Of a DNA stretch of 64,000 nucleotides, positions 32,445 to 40,707 are shown in pieces; the stretch's first letter is position 1; every line of letters starts with the position of its first letter. The notes under the pieces were generated by a model that was not told where the DNA came from, ran no database searches, and was given only the letters and a program-made list of their open reading frames with translations. The stretch spans positions 1 to 64,000 of the forward strand of contig JAUIDB010000016.1 in NCBI GenBank assembly GCA_030429235.1. Direction: 5' to 3'. The position numbers and the translations under genes were made by a program. Source of the DNA: Thermoanaerobaculia bacterium (GTDB lineage Bacteria > Acidobacteriota > Thermoanaerobaculia > Multivoradales > JAIOJS01).

Positions 32445-33178
32445 TCGCTCTCGGTGACCGTGGGAGGGAGGGGACGCTCGGGACGCTCGAAGTAGTTGTG
32501 GATGTCCGCTTTGGTGCGGAGCTCTTCGGTCCAGCGGTCCAGCTCTTCGTTCAACCGCTCCTGCCGCAACAGGGTCCGAATGGCCTCGCGGACGTCGTCG
32601 AGTTCGGGTACGGCCAGCTCCTTGGCCTCCAACTCTGGAACCAGGATCCGGTCGTAGTGCTCCTGGATCTCTTCGAGGCCGACGAAGACGCGCGCTCCCA
32701 GGAGTTCGTCGACGTAGGTGAGGACCGCCAACTGTCGTCGCAACCGCAGCCGGAGGTCGTCTCGAGTCCAATCGACGCGGTCGAGTTCGGCGTCGAGGGC
32801 GGCAGCGTTTTCGTAGCGGGCCTCGACGGCCTGGATCTGCTCGTCGACCAGCCGCTCGGGGACCTCGCCGAAGCCGTAGCGCTCGACCTCGTGCGACCGC
32901 AGGCGCTGGTCGATGAGGTCCTCGAGCAGGCGTCGATCGGCCGCTCGTCGATCTTCGCTACCGGCCAGGAGGGAGGGATTGAGGGTGACCCAACGGTCGA
33001 GATCCGACTGGAGAATCGGGTCTTCGTCGACCACGGCGAGGATTCGGTCGGTCAGCTGGTCAGTGCTCTGCGCGAAGGTCGCCGGCGTCAGGCCCGTCGC
33101 CGTCGTCAAACCAACCAGCAGACAGAGAGCCACGACCTGGTGTCGGACGACTCGAACACGGTACCGGGGAGACTCCAT
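32441..33178 (-). CDS. SurA-N-like periplasmic protein without PPIase domain
   Basis: A protein of 245 aa. A signal peptide ends near AQS (residue about 37). DRILAVVDEDPILQSDLDRW is the start of the SurA N-terminal chaperone domain, and the rest is helical. A parvulin-type PPIase domain, expected between the two helical arms of SurA, is absent, so the protein is about half the length of SurA. It may be a minimal outer-membrane-protein chaperone. Placed between slt and rsmI. Confidence 0.7.
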   Translation of the reverse strand: MESPRYRVRVVRHQVVALCLLVGLTTATGLTPATFAQSTDQLTDRILAVVDEDPILQSDLDRWVTLNPSLLAGSEDRRAADRRLLEDLIDQRLRSHEVERYGFGEVPERLVDEQIQAVEARYENAAALDAELDRVDWTRDDLRLRLRRQLAVLTYVDELLGARVFVGLEEIQEHYDRILVPELEAKELAVPELDDVREAIRTLLRQERLNEELDRWTEELRTKADIHNYFERPERPLPPTVTESE

Positions 33179-33191
33179 GGTTCCGATCGTA
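33179..33191 (-). promoter_or_regulatory. Possible leaderless -10 of the SurA-like gene
   Basis: On the reverse strand TACGAT (33191-33186) is followed by 7 nt and ATG 33178, inside the 25-nt gap after the transglycosylase gene. Confidence 0.35.
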
Positions 33192-33203
33192 GCTCGGTTG
33201 TAC

Positions 33204-35459
33204 CTACTCGCCCAGATCGGGATAGAGCTCGCGGTACTGCGCCTGGGAACCGAGGACTCGCACCAGATAGCTACGGGTCTCTTTGAATCCGACCTTGGTG
33301 AAGTACTCGGCGTCGTCGTCGCTGAAGCAGTACGAAGCCCACAGGCGGGTCTGGTGCTCGCCCGCGTTGTAGGCCGTGATGACGAGGGAACGGCGGCCAT
33401 CGAAGGTGCGGCCGAGTTCCTCGAGGTAGGCGGCGCCCAGGCCGATGGCGACCGCGGGTTCGTAAAGCTGATCGGGATCGACCGGCGTCCGGAGTCCCGT
33501 CGAGGCGGCGATTCGGTTGGCCGTGGGAAGCACGAACTGGGTCAAACCTCGAGCGGCTGCGGCCGAGAGTGCGAATCGATCGAAGCGACTCTCCTCCCGC
33601 ATGATGCCGAGAAGGAGGTGGGGATCGACGCCCTGCTCCTGGGTGGCGTGGATCAGCTCGCGATAGTAGGGGACTGGGTAGAGGGTACGGCGGTACGGAA
33701 TGGGCCAGAGGGGTTCCGGCAGCGAGCGGGGAATCCGCCGTTTGAGCGCCTCGGCGACGTAGACGGATTTGCGCGGGGCGCCGGTCGAGGCGAGACGTTG
33801 GGCCGCAGCGAAGGCGAGCGACGGTTCACGGGTGGGGAACAGGCGCAGGATCGGCGACAGCTCGACTTCGTCCCAGCGGCCGAGCGCCAGGAGGCGTTCC
33901 TCGAGCGGGTCGCCCGATCGCTCCCAGAGCGGCCAGGAAGCCACCGGCTCCGGAGCCAGCGAGAGGTAGGGGGCGGTGACCGACGAACGCGTCAAACGCT
34001 GGTAGATCGCTTGGCGGAGTCCATCGCTCACCGGTGAGTCGGCGAGGGGACGGAGGCGAGCCAGGAGCCATGCGCTGGAGAGTTCGGAGAGGTCCGTACT
34101 TGCCCGCCGGCTCAGAATCCAACGGTCGGCCGCGGCTCCGAAGGCCGGGTCCTGAAGGCGACGCTCGAGGTCGAGGACGAGGGGATGGTAGGGAGCGTCG
34201 CGGAGAAGGCGGACGTACTGGTCCAGGGCAACGTCAGGTTGCTGCTTCAGCTCGGCCAATCTGCCCCGCCAGTAGTGCAGGAGGTTGCGATCGGCCCCCC
34301 GCGCCGCTGCCTGCGCCAACCAGGCCGGAGCGCGATCGGTGCGCCCCTGCACGAGGTCCGAGGCGGCGAGGAACACCGCTGCCTGAGCGGCGAAGTGGTT
34401 CCAACTCGAGCGCGAGCGCAGCGTCTCGTAGGTCGCGAGGGCGTTGGCTTCGCTGCCGAGGCGCCAGTCGATGCGGAGGGCACTCAGGACCCCGAGCGCA
34501 GTCCAGGTGCTGGTCGGACTGATCCCGGCCGCGGCGGCAAACTGTTCGCGGGCTCTTCTCCAGTTCCCGGCCAGTTCCAATGAGCGACCGGCCTGGTAGT
34601 GGGCCTTGGCCCGGTTCTTGGGATCACTGGTCCGTTGAGCAAGGTCCGAGAACGCGGCGGCGGCTGGCTCGAAGACCTCCTGCCAGAAGTAACTTCGAGC
34701 CTGCAAGTAGTAGAGGTCGTAGTCGGCGCGGTGACGGATCTGCGGCGGGAGTTGGTCGACGAGCGGCTGCAGAGTGGCGACCGAGAGGTCGAACCGTCGA
34801 TGGTGGTGCAGGGTGCGACCGAGGTGCAGGGTGGCTTCCGGGGTGCGGTCGGCGTTGGGGAACCGCACCAGCCAGTCGGCAGCGCGACGGGCGGCGTCGT
34901 CCTCTTCGTCTTCGGCCAGGATGGCGTCGAGTTGGGCCCGGGCCTGGTCGGGGTCCGTTCGCCAACCGCACTCGGCCCTGGCGACGACGATGTCGCGGCG
35001 CTCGCGGTCGGGCAGTCCGGCCGTCTCCAGGTCGAGCAGTCGGCAGTCGCCTCCGTTGCGCACGGCGGAGAGCAGGAGTCTGGTCGTCTCGGTGATCAGA
35101 GAGGGATGGGGGTTGCCGCGCAGAATCGAGGCCGTGAGACCCGCAGCTACCTCGGGGTGCCGCCTTCGCGCTTCGAGCCGAGCGAGTCGGAGGCGGCTGT
35201 GCTGCTCGAGCGGCGGCGTGTAGACGATGGAGGCGGCGAAGGCCTGACTGGCGGCCGCCTCTCGGCCGGCCTGTTCCAGGAGGTGGCCGAGAACGTAGCG
35301 CACCCCTTCGGGATCCGACTCGATCCGTTGTTCGACCAGGTCCTCGGCCAGGGAGAGGGCCGCCGTGGGATCCTCCTGCAGGGCGATCAGAGGATGGGTC
35401 GTCGTCGTTTCGGAGGCCGGAACACTCTGGGGGGTGAGAAGCAGCAGGAGCCAGAGCAT
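33204..35459 (-). CDS. Soluble lytic murein transglycosylase (Slt70-like)
   Basis: A protein of 751 aa. A short N-terminal signal, then about 550 residues of TPR-like helical repeats, as in the U-shaped domain of Slt70, then the catalytic SLT domain (about 605-740). Catalytic E623 sits in MREESRFD. The ALSAAAARGLTQFVLPTA motif and ITAYNAGEHQTRLW follow. It cleaves the MurNAc-GlcNAc bond of peptidoglycan, leaving 1,6-anhydroMurNAc. The gene is 58 nt after murA; a -10-like TAGAGT lies 9 nt before its start. Confidence 0.9.
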   Translation of the reverse strand: MLWLLLLLTPQSVPASETTTTHPLIALQEDPTAALSLAEDLVEQRIESDPEGVRYVLGHLLEQAGREAAASQAFAASIVYTPPLEQHSRLRLARLEARRRHPEVAAGLTASILRGNPHPSLITETTRLLLSAVRNGGDCRLLDLETAGLPDRERRDIVVARAECGWRTDPDQARAQLDAILAEDEEDDAARRAADWLVRFPNADRTPEATLHLGRTLHHHRRFDLSVATLQPLVDQLPPQIRHRADYDLYYLQARSYFWQEVFEPAAAAFSDLAQRTSDPKNRAKAHYQAGRSLELAGNWRRAREQFAAAAGISPTSTWTALGVLSALRIDWRLGSEANALATYETLRSRSSWNHFAAQAAVFLAASDLVQGRTDRAPAWLAQAAARGADRNLLHYWRGRLAELKQQPDVALDQYVRLLRDAPYHPLVLDLERRLQDPAFGAAADRWILSRRASTDLSELSSAWLLARLRPLADSPVSDGLRQAIYQRLTRSSVTAPYLSLAPEPVASWPLWERSGDPLEERLLALGRWDEVELSPILRLFPTREPSLAFAAAQRLASTGAPRKSVYVAEALKRRIPRSLPEPLWPIPYRRTLYPVPYYRELIHATQEQGVDPHLLLGIMREESRFDRFALSAAAARGLTQFVLPTANRIAASTGLRTPVDPDQLYEPAVAIGLGAAYLEELGRTFDGRRSLVITAYNAGEHQTRLWASYCFSDDDAEYFTKVGFKETRSYLVRVLGSQAQYRELYPDLGE

Positions 35460-35517
35460 CAGGGCGCAACTCTACCAGGCGTGCAGGGGCGCGGAGTAGA
35501 CGGAAGGGGGGCGAAGA

Positions 35518-36789
35518 TCAGGGGGTCGGAGGACCCGGCACGCGCTCGACCCGGGCGCCCAGTTGCTGCAGTTTCTGTTCCATCGCGTGGTACCCCCGAT
35601 CCAGGTGGTAGATCCGCGACACCATGGTTTCTCCTTCGGCCACCAGCCCGGCGAGGACCAGGCAGGCCGAGGCGCGCAGGTCGGTGGCCATGACGTCGGC
35701 CCCGGACAGCGGTCGGGGGCCAACCACGCGGGCGGTGTGCTCTTCGACGTGGATCTCGGCGCCCATCCGGGCCAGCTCGGCGGCATGCTGGAACCGATTC
35801 TCGAAGATCGTCTCGTGGATGGTGGAGATACCCTCGGCCTGGGTCATGAGGGCCATGAATTGAGCCTGCAGGTCGGTCGGGAATCCGGGGTGGGGTGCGG
35901 TTTCGACGTCCTGCGCCTGCAGCGTGCGGGGGCCGCGAACCCGAATCCAGTCGGCGCCGGTAGTGACCTCGACGCCGACGGCTCGCAGGAGGTCGATCAG
36001 GGGTTCCAGATGCTCGGGTCGGGCGCCCTCCAGCGTGACGTCACCCTGGGTCATCGCCGCTCCCACCAAGTAGGTTCCGCCTTCGATCCGGTCGGCGACG
36101 ATCTCGTGGTCTCCACCACCGAGAGACTCGACCCCGTCGATCACGATGGTCGGAGTGCCCTGGCCGCTGATTCTGCCGCCCAGACGGCCGAGCAGGGTGG
36201 CGAGATCCTCGATCTCCGGCTCGCAGGCGCAGTTCTCCAGAGTCGTTCGTCCTTCGGCCAGGGTGGCCGCCATCATCAGGTTCTCGGTCCCGGTGACGGT
36301 GGGAACCCCGAAGCGGAACGTCGTCCCCCGCAGACGCGAGGCCGAGGCGTAGACGTAGCCGTGTTCGAGCATCACCTCGGCGCCGAGAGCCTGCAATCCG
36401 TCGATGTGCTGGTCGATCGGTCGGACCCCGATGGCACAACCACCGGGGAGCGAGACCTTGGCCTGACCCCGTCGTGCCAACAGGGGGCCGAGAACCAGGA
36501 TCGAGGCACGCATCTTCTTGACCTGTTCGTAGGGTGCCTCGAAGCCACTGCGCTCCTCACCCGGTACTAACCGTAGGGCGCCACCTTCCAGTCGTTGGCT
36601 CTCCACCCCCAGGCCCGACAGCAGTTGGCGCATCGACCCGACATCACGAACTTCCGGGGCCCGTTCCAGGGTCAGGGGGTGGTCGGTGAGCAGGCTGGCG
36701 GCGAGCGCAGGCAGCGCGGCGTTCTTGGCGCCGCTGGCGCGCACCGTGCCCTCGAGCCGGCAGGGGCCTTGAATGAGGAATCTATCCAT
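35518..36789 (-). CDS. murA: UDP-N-acetylglucosamine 1-carboxyvinyltransferase
   Basis: A protein of 423 aa. MurA transfers enolpyruvate from PEP to UDP-GlcNAc, the first committed step of peptidoglycan synthesis. The N-terminal SGAKNAALP binds substrate. The mobile loop LPGGCAIGVRP holds the catalytic C118, so the fosfomycin target Cys is intact. GTENLMMAA, HPGFPTDLQAQ and LRASACLVLAGL follow as in the family. Preceded by two spaced repeats (36829-36876) that may regulate it. Confidence 0.96.
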   Translation of the reverse strand: MDRFLIQGPCRLEGTVRASGAKNAALPALAASLLTDHPLTLERAPEVRDVGSMRQLLSGLGVESQRLEGGALRLVPGEERSGFEAPYEQVKKMRASILVLGPLLARRGQAKVSLPGGCAIGVRPIDQHIDGLQALGAEVMLEHGYVYASASRLRGTTFRFGVPTVTGTENLMMAATLAEGRTTLENCACEPEIEDLATLLGRLGGRISGQGTPTIVIDGVESLGGGDHEIVADRIEGGTYLVGAAMTQGDVTLEGARPEHLEPLIDLLRAVGVEVTTGADWIRVRGPRTLQAQDVETAPHPGFPTDLQAQFMALMTQAEGISTIHETIFENRFQHAAELARMGAEIHVEEHTARVVGPRPLSGADVMATDLRASACLVLAGLVAEGETMVSRIYHLDRGYHAMEQKLQQLGARVERVPGPPTP

Positions 36790-36828
36790 GGGCGGGAGTC
36801 TCGGTCAGGTCGGGCGACGGTGCAAGGG

Positions 36829-36876
36829 ATTGTGGCAGGGGTGCCACGCGGCGGCGTGATTGTGGCACGGTTGCCA
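36829..36876 (-). repeat. Two 18-nt operator-like repeats before murA
   Basis: ATTGTGGCA-N4-TGCCA occurs at 36829-36846 and 36859-36876, exactly 30 nt apart. Each copy contains the inverted repeat TGGCA-N4-TGCCA. They sit in the 92-nt gap between prmC and murA. On the coding strand each ends in CACAAT, which could act as a -10. A spacing of about three helical turns suggests two bound regulator dimers on one DNA face. Confidence 0.5.
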
Positions 36877-36881
36877 TCTCG

Positions 36882-37718
36882 TCAGCGCCACCTGGCGACT
36901 CGCTCGATCCCGCCGTAGTCGCGGTCGGTCCCGACGAGTCGGAGACCGAAGCGACCCGCCAGCGCCACCAGGTCGGGGAGTTGGCCACGACCGATCTCGG
37001 TGACGAGAGGGGTGCGGGGGGCGTACCGTCCTTTCCAGTCGAAGAGTACCCGGTAGCAGGCGAGGCCCGTTTCGGCGGCGAAGAGGGCGAGGTGGGGTTC
37101 GTGGGCGGCGACGTCGGCCGCGTACTCCGAGGGCTGCTCGGGGTCGATGTAGGGCGGGTTGCTGACGATGAGGTCGAGCGAGTCGACGAACCCGCAGTGC
37201 AAGGCGGTTCCCCAGTCGGAGGCGAGGAAGTGGACCCGGCGACCGAGATCGAGTCGGCGTCGGTTGTGGGCGGCGAGGGCCAGGGCCCCGAGGGAGCGAT
37301 CGAGGGACCAGACCTCGGCTCGCGGCAGCTCTGCGGCGAGTGTCAAGGCGATACAACCGGACCCAGTGCCGAGATCGAGGATCCGAGCCGTGGCGGGAAG
37401 CGCCATCGATAGCACGCGCTCGACGAGGTGTTCGGTTTCGGGGCGGGGGATCAGCACCCGATCATCGACGGCGAACGTGCGGCCGAAGAACTCTCGGACG
37501 CCGGTCAGGTAGGCGATCGGCTCGCCGTCGAGCCTTCGCTCGACCAGACGCCGGAAGGTAGCGACCTGGGCGGCATCGACTTCGGTCTCCGGGAAGCCCA
37601 GCAGACGGGACTCGTTGTGGCCCGTGACGTGGGCCAGGAGAAGGTAGGCCTCGCGCGGAGGCTGTTGGTTTGCCCGGAGCCGACGGCTCGCCGGTTCGAG
37701 AAGCTCTCCGGCGGTCAG
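36882..37718 (-). CDS. prmC: Release-factor glutamine methyltransferase
   Basis: A protein of 278 aa. PrmC methylates the Gln of the GGQ motif of RF1/RF2. It has the N-terminal helical domain ([20 protein letters not shown], then GEPIAYLTG), [20 protein letters not shown], motif [15 protein letters not shown] and the catalytic N187-P-P-Y190. No ATG, GTG or TTG fits the family N-terminus. A CTG at 37718 does: it overlaps the prfA stop (CTGA) and has GAGGT 9 nt upstream. A shorter start at GTG 37457 would delete the helical domain. Confidence 0.93.
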   Translation of the reverse strand: MTAGELLEPASRRLRANQQPPREAYLLLAHVTGHNESRLLGFPETEVDAAQVATFRRLVERRLDGEPIAYLTGVREFFGRTFAVDDRVLIPRPETEHLVERVLSMALPATARILDLGTGSGCIALTLAAELPRAEVWSLDRSLGALALAAHNRRRLDLGRRVHFLASDWGTALHCGFVDSLDLIVSNPPYIDPEQPSEYAADVAAHEPHLALFAAETGLACYRVLFDWKGRYAPRTPLVTEIGRGQLPDLVALAGRFGLRLVGTDRDYGGIERVARWR

Positions 37719-38794
37719 GGCTGCCCGACCTCGTCTGCCATCTGTTGCGCCTGGTAGTGGGTGGCCAGTGGTTCGACCACGGCCTCGATCCCTCCCGCCA
37801 AGACGGAGTCGAGTTGGTGGACGGTGAGGCCGATTCGATGGTCCGTGACGCGATTCTGGGGGAAGTTGTAGGTGCGGATCTTCTCCGACCGGTCGCCGCT
37901 CCCGACCATCTTGCGCCGCTCCTCGGCTTGCGCCGAATGAGCCTTGTCCTGTTCGATCTCGAGGAGGCGAGCCTTGAGGACCCGAAGCGCCTTCGCCTTG
38001 TTCTTGATCTGGCTCCGCTCATCCTGGCAGCTCACCACCAGGCCGGTCGGAAGGTGGGTCAGCCGCACGGCGGAGTAGGTCGTGTTGACGCCCTGGCCGC
38101 CGGGGCCCGACGAGCAGAAGCGGTCGATGCGAAGGTCCTTCTCGTCGATCGAAACCTCGACATCGTCCGCTTCGGGTAGTACTGCTACCGTCACGGCCGA
38201 AGTGTGGATGCGCCCCGAGGCTTCGGTCGCCGGGACCCGCTGGACCCGGTGCACTCCGCCCTCGTATTTGAGCTTGGAGTAGGCCCCCCGCCCCTCGACG
38301 ATGGCCGATACCTCCTTGACGCCGCCGACCTCTGACTCCGAGAGGTCAATGATCTCGACGCGCCAGCCCTGGCCTTCGGCGTAGCGGGTGTACATGCGGA
38401 AGAGTTCGTTGGCGAAGAGTGTGGCTTCGTCCCCCCCAGTGCCGGCTCGGATCTCCAGCACGACGTTCCGACCGTCGTTCGGGTCCTTGGGGGTCAACTC
38501 CACCTTGAGCTCCGCCGTGAGCTCCTCGAGCCGCGACTCGAGTTCGGCTCCCTCCTCGGTGGCGAGGTCGTAGAGCTCTTCGCCCTTGTCCAACTCGGAC
38601 AGCAGCTCGCGGTTGTCGGTCAGAGCCTGGTCGACGACCTTGTACTCGCGGTACAGGCGCACGACGCTCTCGAGATCGGAGAGCTTCTTGGTGGCGTCGC
38701 GGTAGCGTGAGGGGTCAGAGAAGAACTCAGGGTCGGCCATCTGGGCCGTGAGTTCCTCGTGGTTTTTTTCCAGCTCCGCTAGCTTGTCGAACAT
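37715..38794 (-). CDS. prfA: Peptide chain release factor 1
   Basis: A protein of 359 aa. RF1 ends translation at UAA and UAG. The codon-reading tripeptide P-A-T in [15 protein letters not shown] marks it as RF1, not RF2. The catalytic G-G-Q lies at 232-234 in GPGGQGVN. The start MFDKL at 38794 has GGAAGGTGGAG upstream; an in-frame ATG at 38842 adds 16 unlikely residues. Order rpmE-prfA-prmC is common in bacteria. Confidence 0.96.
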   Translation of the reverse strand: MFDKLAELEKNHEELTAQMADPEFFSDPSRYRDATKKLSDLESVVRLYREYKVVDQALTDNRELLSELDKGEELYDLATEEGAELESRLEELTAELKVELTPKDPNDGRNVVLEIRAGTGGDEATLFANELFRMYTRYAEGQGWRVEIIDLSESEVGGVKEVSAIVEGRGAYSKLKYEGGVHRVQRVPATEASGRIHTSAVTVAVLPEADDVEVSIDEKDLRIDRFCSSGPGGQGVNTTYSAVRLTHLPTGLVVSCQDERSQIKNKAKALRVLKARLLEIEQDKAHSAQAEERRKMVGSGDRSEKIRTYNFPQNRVTDHRIGLTVHQLDSVLAGGIEAVVEPLATHYQAQQMADEVGQP

Positions 38795-38878
38795 TGATTG
38801 ACTCCACCTTCCAAGCGACCAGACACACCAAAGCCGCTCCACCGGGGAGCGGCTCGAATTCCGATGCGCAGAGAGTGG

Positions 38879-39082
38879 CTACTTCTTGATGCCGTAGCGG
38901 CGCTGGAAGCGCTCGACCCGGCCCGCGGTGTCGACCAGCTTCTGCTTGCCGGTAAAGAACGGGTGGCAAGCGTTGCAGATCTCGAGCCGCAGCTCTTCCT
39001 GCGTCGAGTGGATTTCGAAGCTGTTGCCGCAGGCGCAGTGGGCGGTGACAAGGTTCAACTGGGGGTGGATATCGGCTTTCAC
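38879..39082 (-). CDS. rpmE: 50S ribosomal protein L31, zinc-binding form
   Basis: A protein of 67 aa from a GTG start with GAGG upstream. C16, C18, C36 and C39 form the zinc ribbon of the C+ type of L31, and [20 protein letters not shown] is the conserved C-terminal half. It sits at the large subunit and bridges to the small one. Cells with C+ L31 often have a Zn-free paralogue under zinc shortage; none is in this window. Confidence 0.96.
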   Translation of the reverse strand: MKADIHPQLNLVTAHCACGNSFEIHSTQEELRLEICNACHPFFTGKQKLVDTAGRVERFQRRYGIKK

Positions 39083-39249
39083 GGCGGACCTCGCAATCTG
39101 GGAAGTTGCTTTCGTCGGGAGGGGCTCTACCCGAAGGCCTGGGCGGAGCGGACGCGGCCAATCAGAGACCAGCCGGACGTAGGATGATACCTCAGGACGC
39201 CCCGGAATGCAACGGCTGAGACGCCGGCCAGGGCACTCGAGCCCTCTGC

Positions 39250-39262
39250 TAGAGTCTCGCGT
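39250..39262 (+). promoter_or_regulatory. Leaderless-type -10 of the PH-domain gene
   Basis: TAGAGT (39250-39255) is followed by 7 nt and ATG 39263. No ribosome site is visible. Confidence 0.5.
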
Positions 39263-39754
39263 ATGTCGAGTTTTTCAGCTCCCTGGTCGACCTCGGTCCA
39301 GGTCGTCAGCTGGCTCGTCGCGTTGATCAGCCTGTGGGCCGTCTACCAGGTGGCGCGGATTCCGGGGGCGCCGGTGTGGGTTGTCTTGCTGCCGCTGGCC
39401 ATCCTGGTGGGAGCCGCCCTGTTCACCGTCCGGGGTTACGAACTCGTCGGCACCGAACTCCTGGTGCGGCGACTGGTGTGGAGCACGCGGATCGATCTGT
39501 CGGGCATGCGGCGGGCGACCCATGATCCGCAGGCGATTCGCCGTTCCTGGCGGCTGTTCGGCAACGGGGGGTTGTTCTCGATCAGCGGTCTGTACCGCAA
39601 CAAGACCCTCGGGAACTACCGAGCCTTCGCCACCGATCCCGCGCGGGCAGTCATCCTGGAGTTCGAACACCGTCGCATCGTGGTCACTCCGGGTGAGCCG
39701 GAGGAGCTCCTGCGTCAGCTGCAGGGGCGGGAGCTCGTGGCTCGGGAAGCCTGA
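39263..39754 (+). CDS. Membrane protein with bacterial PH-like domain
   Basis: A protein of 163 aa. Two membrane segments (about 13-32 and 38-57) are followed by a PH-like beta domain: [24 protein letters not shown], then [21 protein letters not shown]. The same layout is common in bacterial PH-domain membrane proteins of unknown role. Monocistronic as far as I can see. Confidence 0.7.
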   Translation: MSSFSAPWSTSVQVVSWLVALISLWAVYQVARIPGAPVWVVLLPLAILVGAALFTVRGYELVGTELLVRRLVWSTRIDLSGMRRATHDPQAIRRSWRLFGNGGLFSISGLYRNKTLGNYRAFATDPARAVILEFEHRRIVVTPGEPEELLRQLQGRELVAREA

Positions 39755-40059
39755 GCCGCGGCGGCGGACGACGATCGCGGCAGCGCTACGGGCCTCGCCA
39801 GCGAGGTGGCACCGCGATCCCGATCCGTAGGCAGAGGAGGAGTGGTTGTCCCGGCTCGGAAGTGCCTCGCGGCCGGGGTGTCGGTCGGTTCTCGACCGCC
39901 GATTCCGGTGTCTCGAGGTGGCCGACCTGGGGTATTTCCGTCGGGGCCCGAAGGGTTCCCGTCGAGGAATTCGGCTTCACTTGACAGCGCCAAAAACCCG
40001 CCGGTATCCTTGCGCCACCCAACTTTGGTGCGACAATTCGAGAGGAGCGGGAGCGGCCG
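39755..40059 (+). promoter_or_regulatory. Intergenic region with the promoter of the act operon
   Basis: A 305-nt non-coding stretch. The best promoter of the window lies here: TTGACA (39981-39986), 18 nt, TATCCT (40005-40010), leaving a leader of about 43 nt before the TTG start at 40060. AGAGGAG (40041-40047) is a possible ribosome site, 12 nt from TTG. I see nothing else in this region. Confidence 0.6.
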
Positions 40060-40707
40060 TTGGCGCAAGTATTTCCTGCCTGGACGAACAGGATTCCTGT
40101 ATTGATCGGCGCGGTGGCCGCGGCCGGGGCTTTGATCGCTCCCGCCATCGTCTGGTACTTCTTCTCTCCTGAATTCACCGACGTCGGTTACCAACCGAAG
40201 CAGCCGGTTGCCTACAGTCACGCACTCCACGCCGGAGAGATGAATCTCGACTGTCGCTACTGCCATGCCAACGTCGAGCGGTCGAGCGTGGCCTCCGTGC
40301 CTCCCACCCAGACCTGTATGAACTGCCATCAGCTGGTGGGGCAGGACCGCCCGACGCTCGAGCCGGTCCGCGCCTCGGCCGCGAGCGGAGAGCCGATCCG
40401 GTGGGTACGGGTGCACGAGGTTCCGGACTACGCCTTCTTCCCCCACGATGCCCACCTGGCGGCGGGGGTGGGTTGCTCCAGCTGCCATGGTGACGTCGCC
40501 TCCATGGAGGTGGTTCGTCTCGAGGAGACCCTCTCGATGGGCTGGTGCCTCGATTGCCATCGCGATCCGGCGCCCCATCTGCGTCCCTTCGACGAGCTGA
40601 CGAATACTCGCTGGCAACCCGGCGAGGATCAAGCCGAGATCGGTGCCGCCCTGCTGGCCGAACGGGGCCTGGCCCCTCCCGAGGAGTGTGGAGCGTGCCA
40701 CCGATGA
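40060..40707 (+). CDS. actA: Pentahaem cytochrome c, ActA-like
   Basis: A protein of 215 aa. An N-terminal membrane anchor (about 12-35) leads into a periplasmic domain with five CxxCH sites starting at C65, C86, C139, C163 and C210. This matches ActA of alternative complex III, a quinol:electron-acceptor oxidoreductase that replaces the bc1 complex. The TTG start fixes a normal anchor. The stop overlaps the actB start (ATGA). A member of the wider tetra/pentahaem NrfH-like family could look similar, but the gene order settles it. Confidence 0.9.
   Translation: MAQVFPAWTNRIPVLIGAVAAAGALIAPAIVWYFFSPEFTDVGYQPKQPVAYSHALHAGEMNLDCRYCHANVERSSVASVPPTQTCMNCHQLVGQDRPTLEPVRASAASGEPIRWVRVHEVPDYAFFPHDAHLAAGVGCSSCHGDVASMEVVRLEETLSMGWCLDCHRDPAPHLRPFDELTNTRWQPGEDQAEIGAALLAERGLAPPEECGACHR

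Noticed and set aside
31713-32771. Longer rsmI form starting at 32771
   Set aside because: The added residues are Arg/Pro-rich antisense of the SurA-like gene; GTG 32444 begins the family N-terminus.
36859-36876. Possible sigma-54 promoter (TGGCAC...TTGC)
   Set aside because: The GG-to-GC distance is 7 nt rather than 10, and the copy at 36829 makes an operator repeat more likely.
37462-38022. Reverse open frame between prfA and prmC
   Set aside because: It is in a third frame, rich in Arg and Ser, and overlaps prfA entirely.
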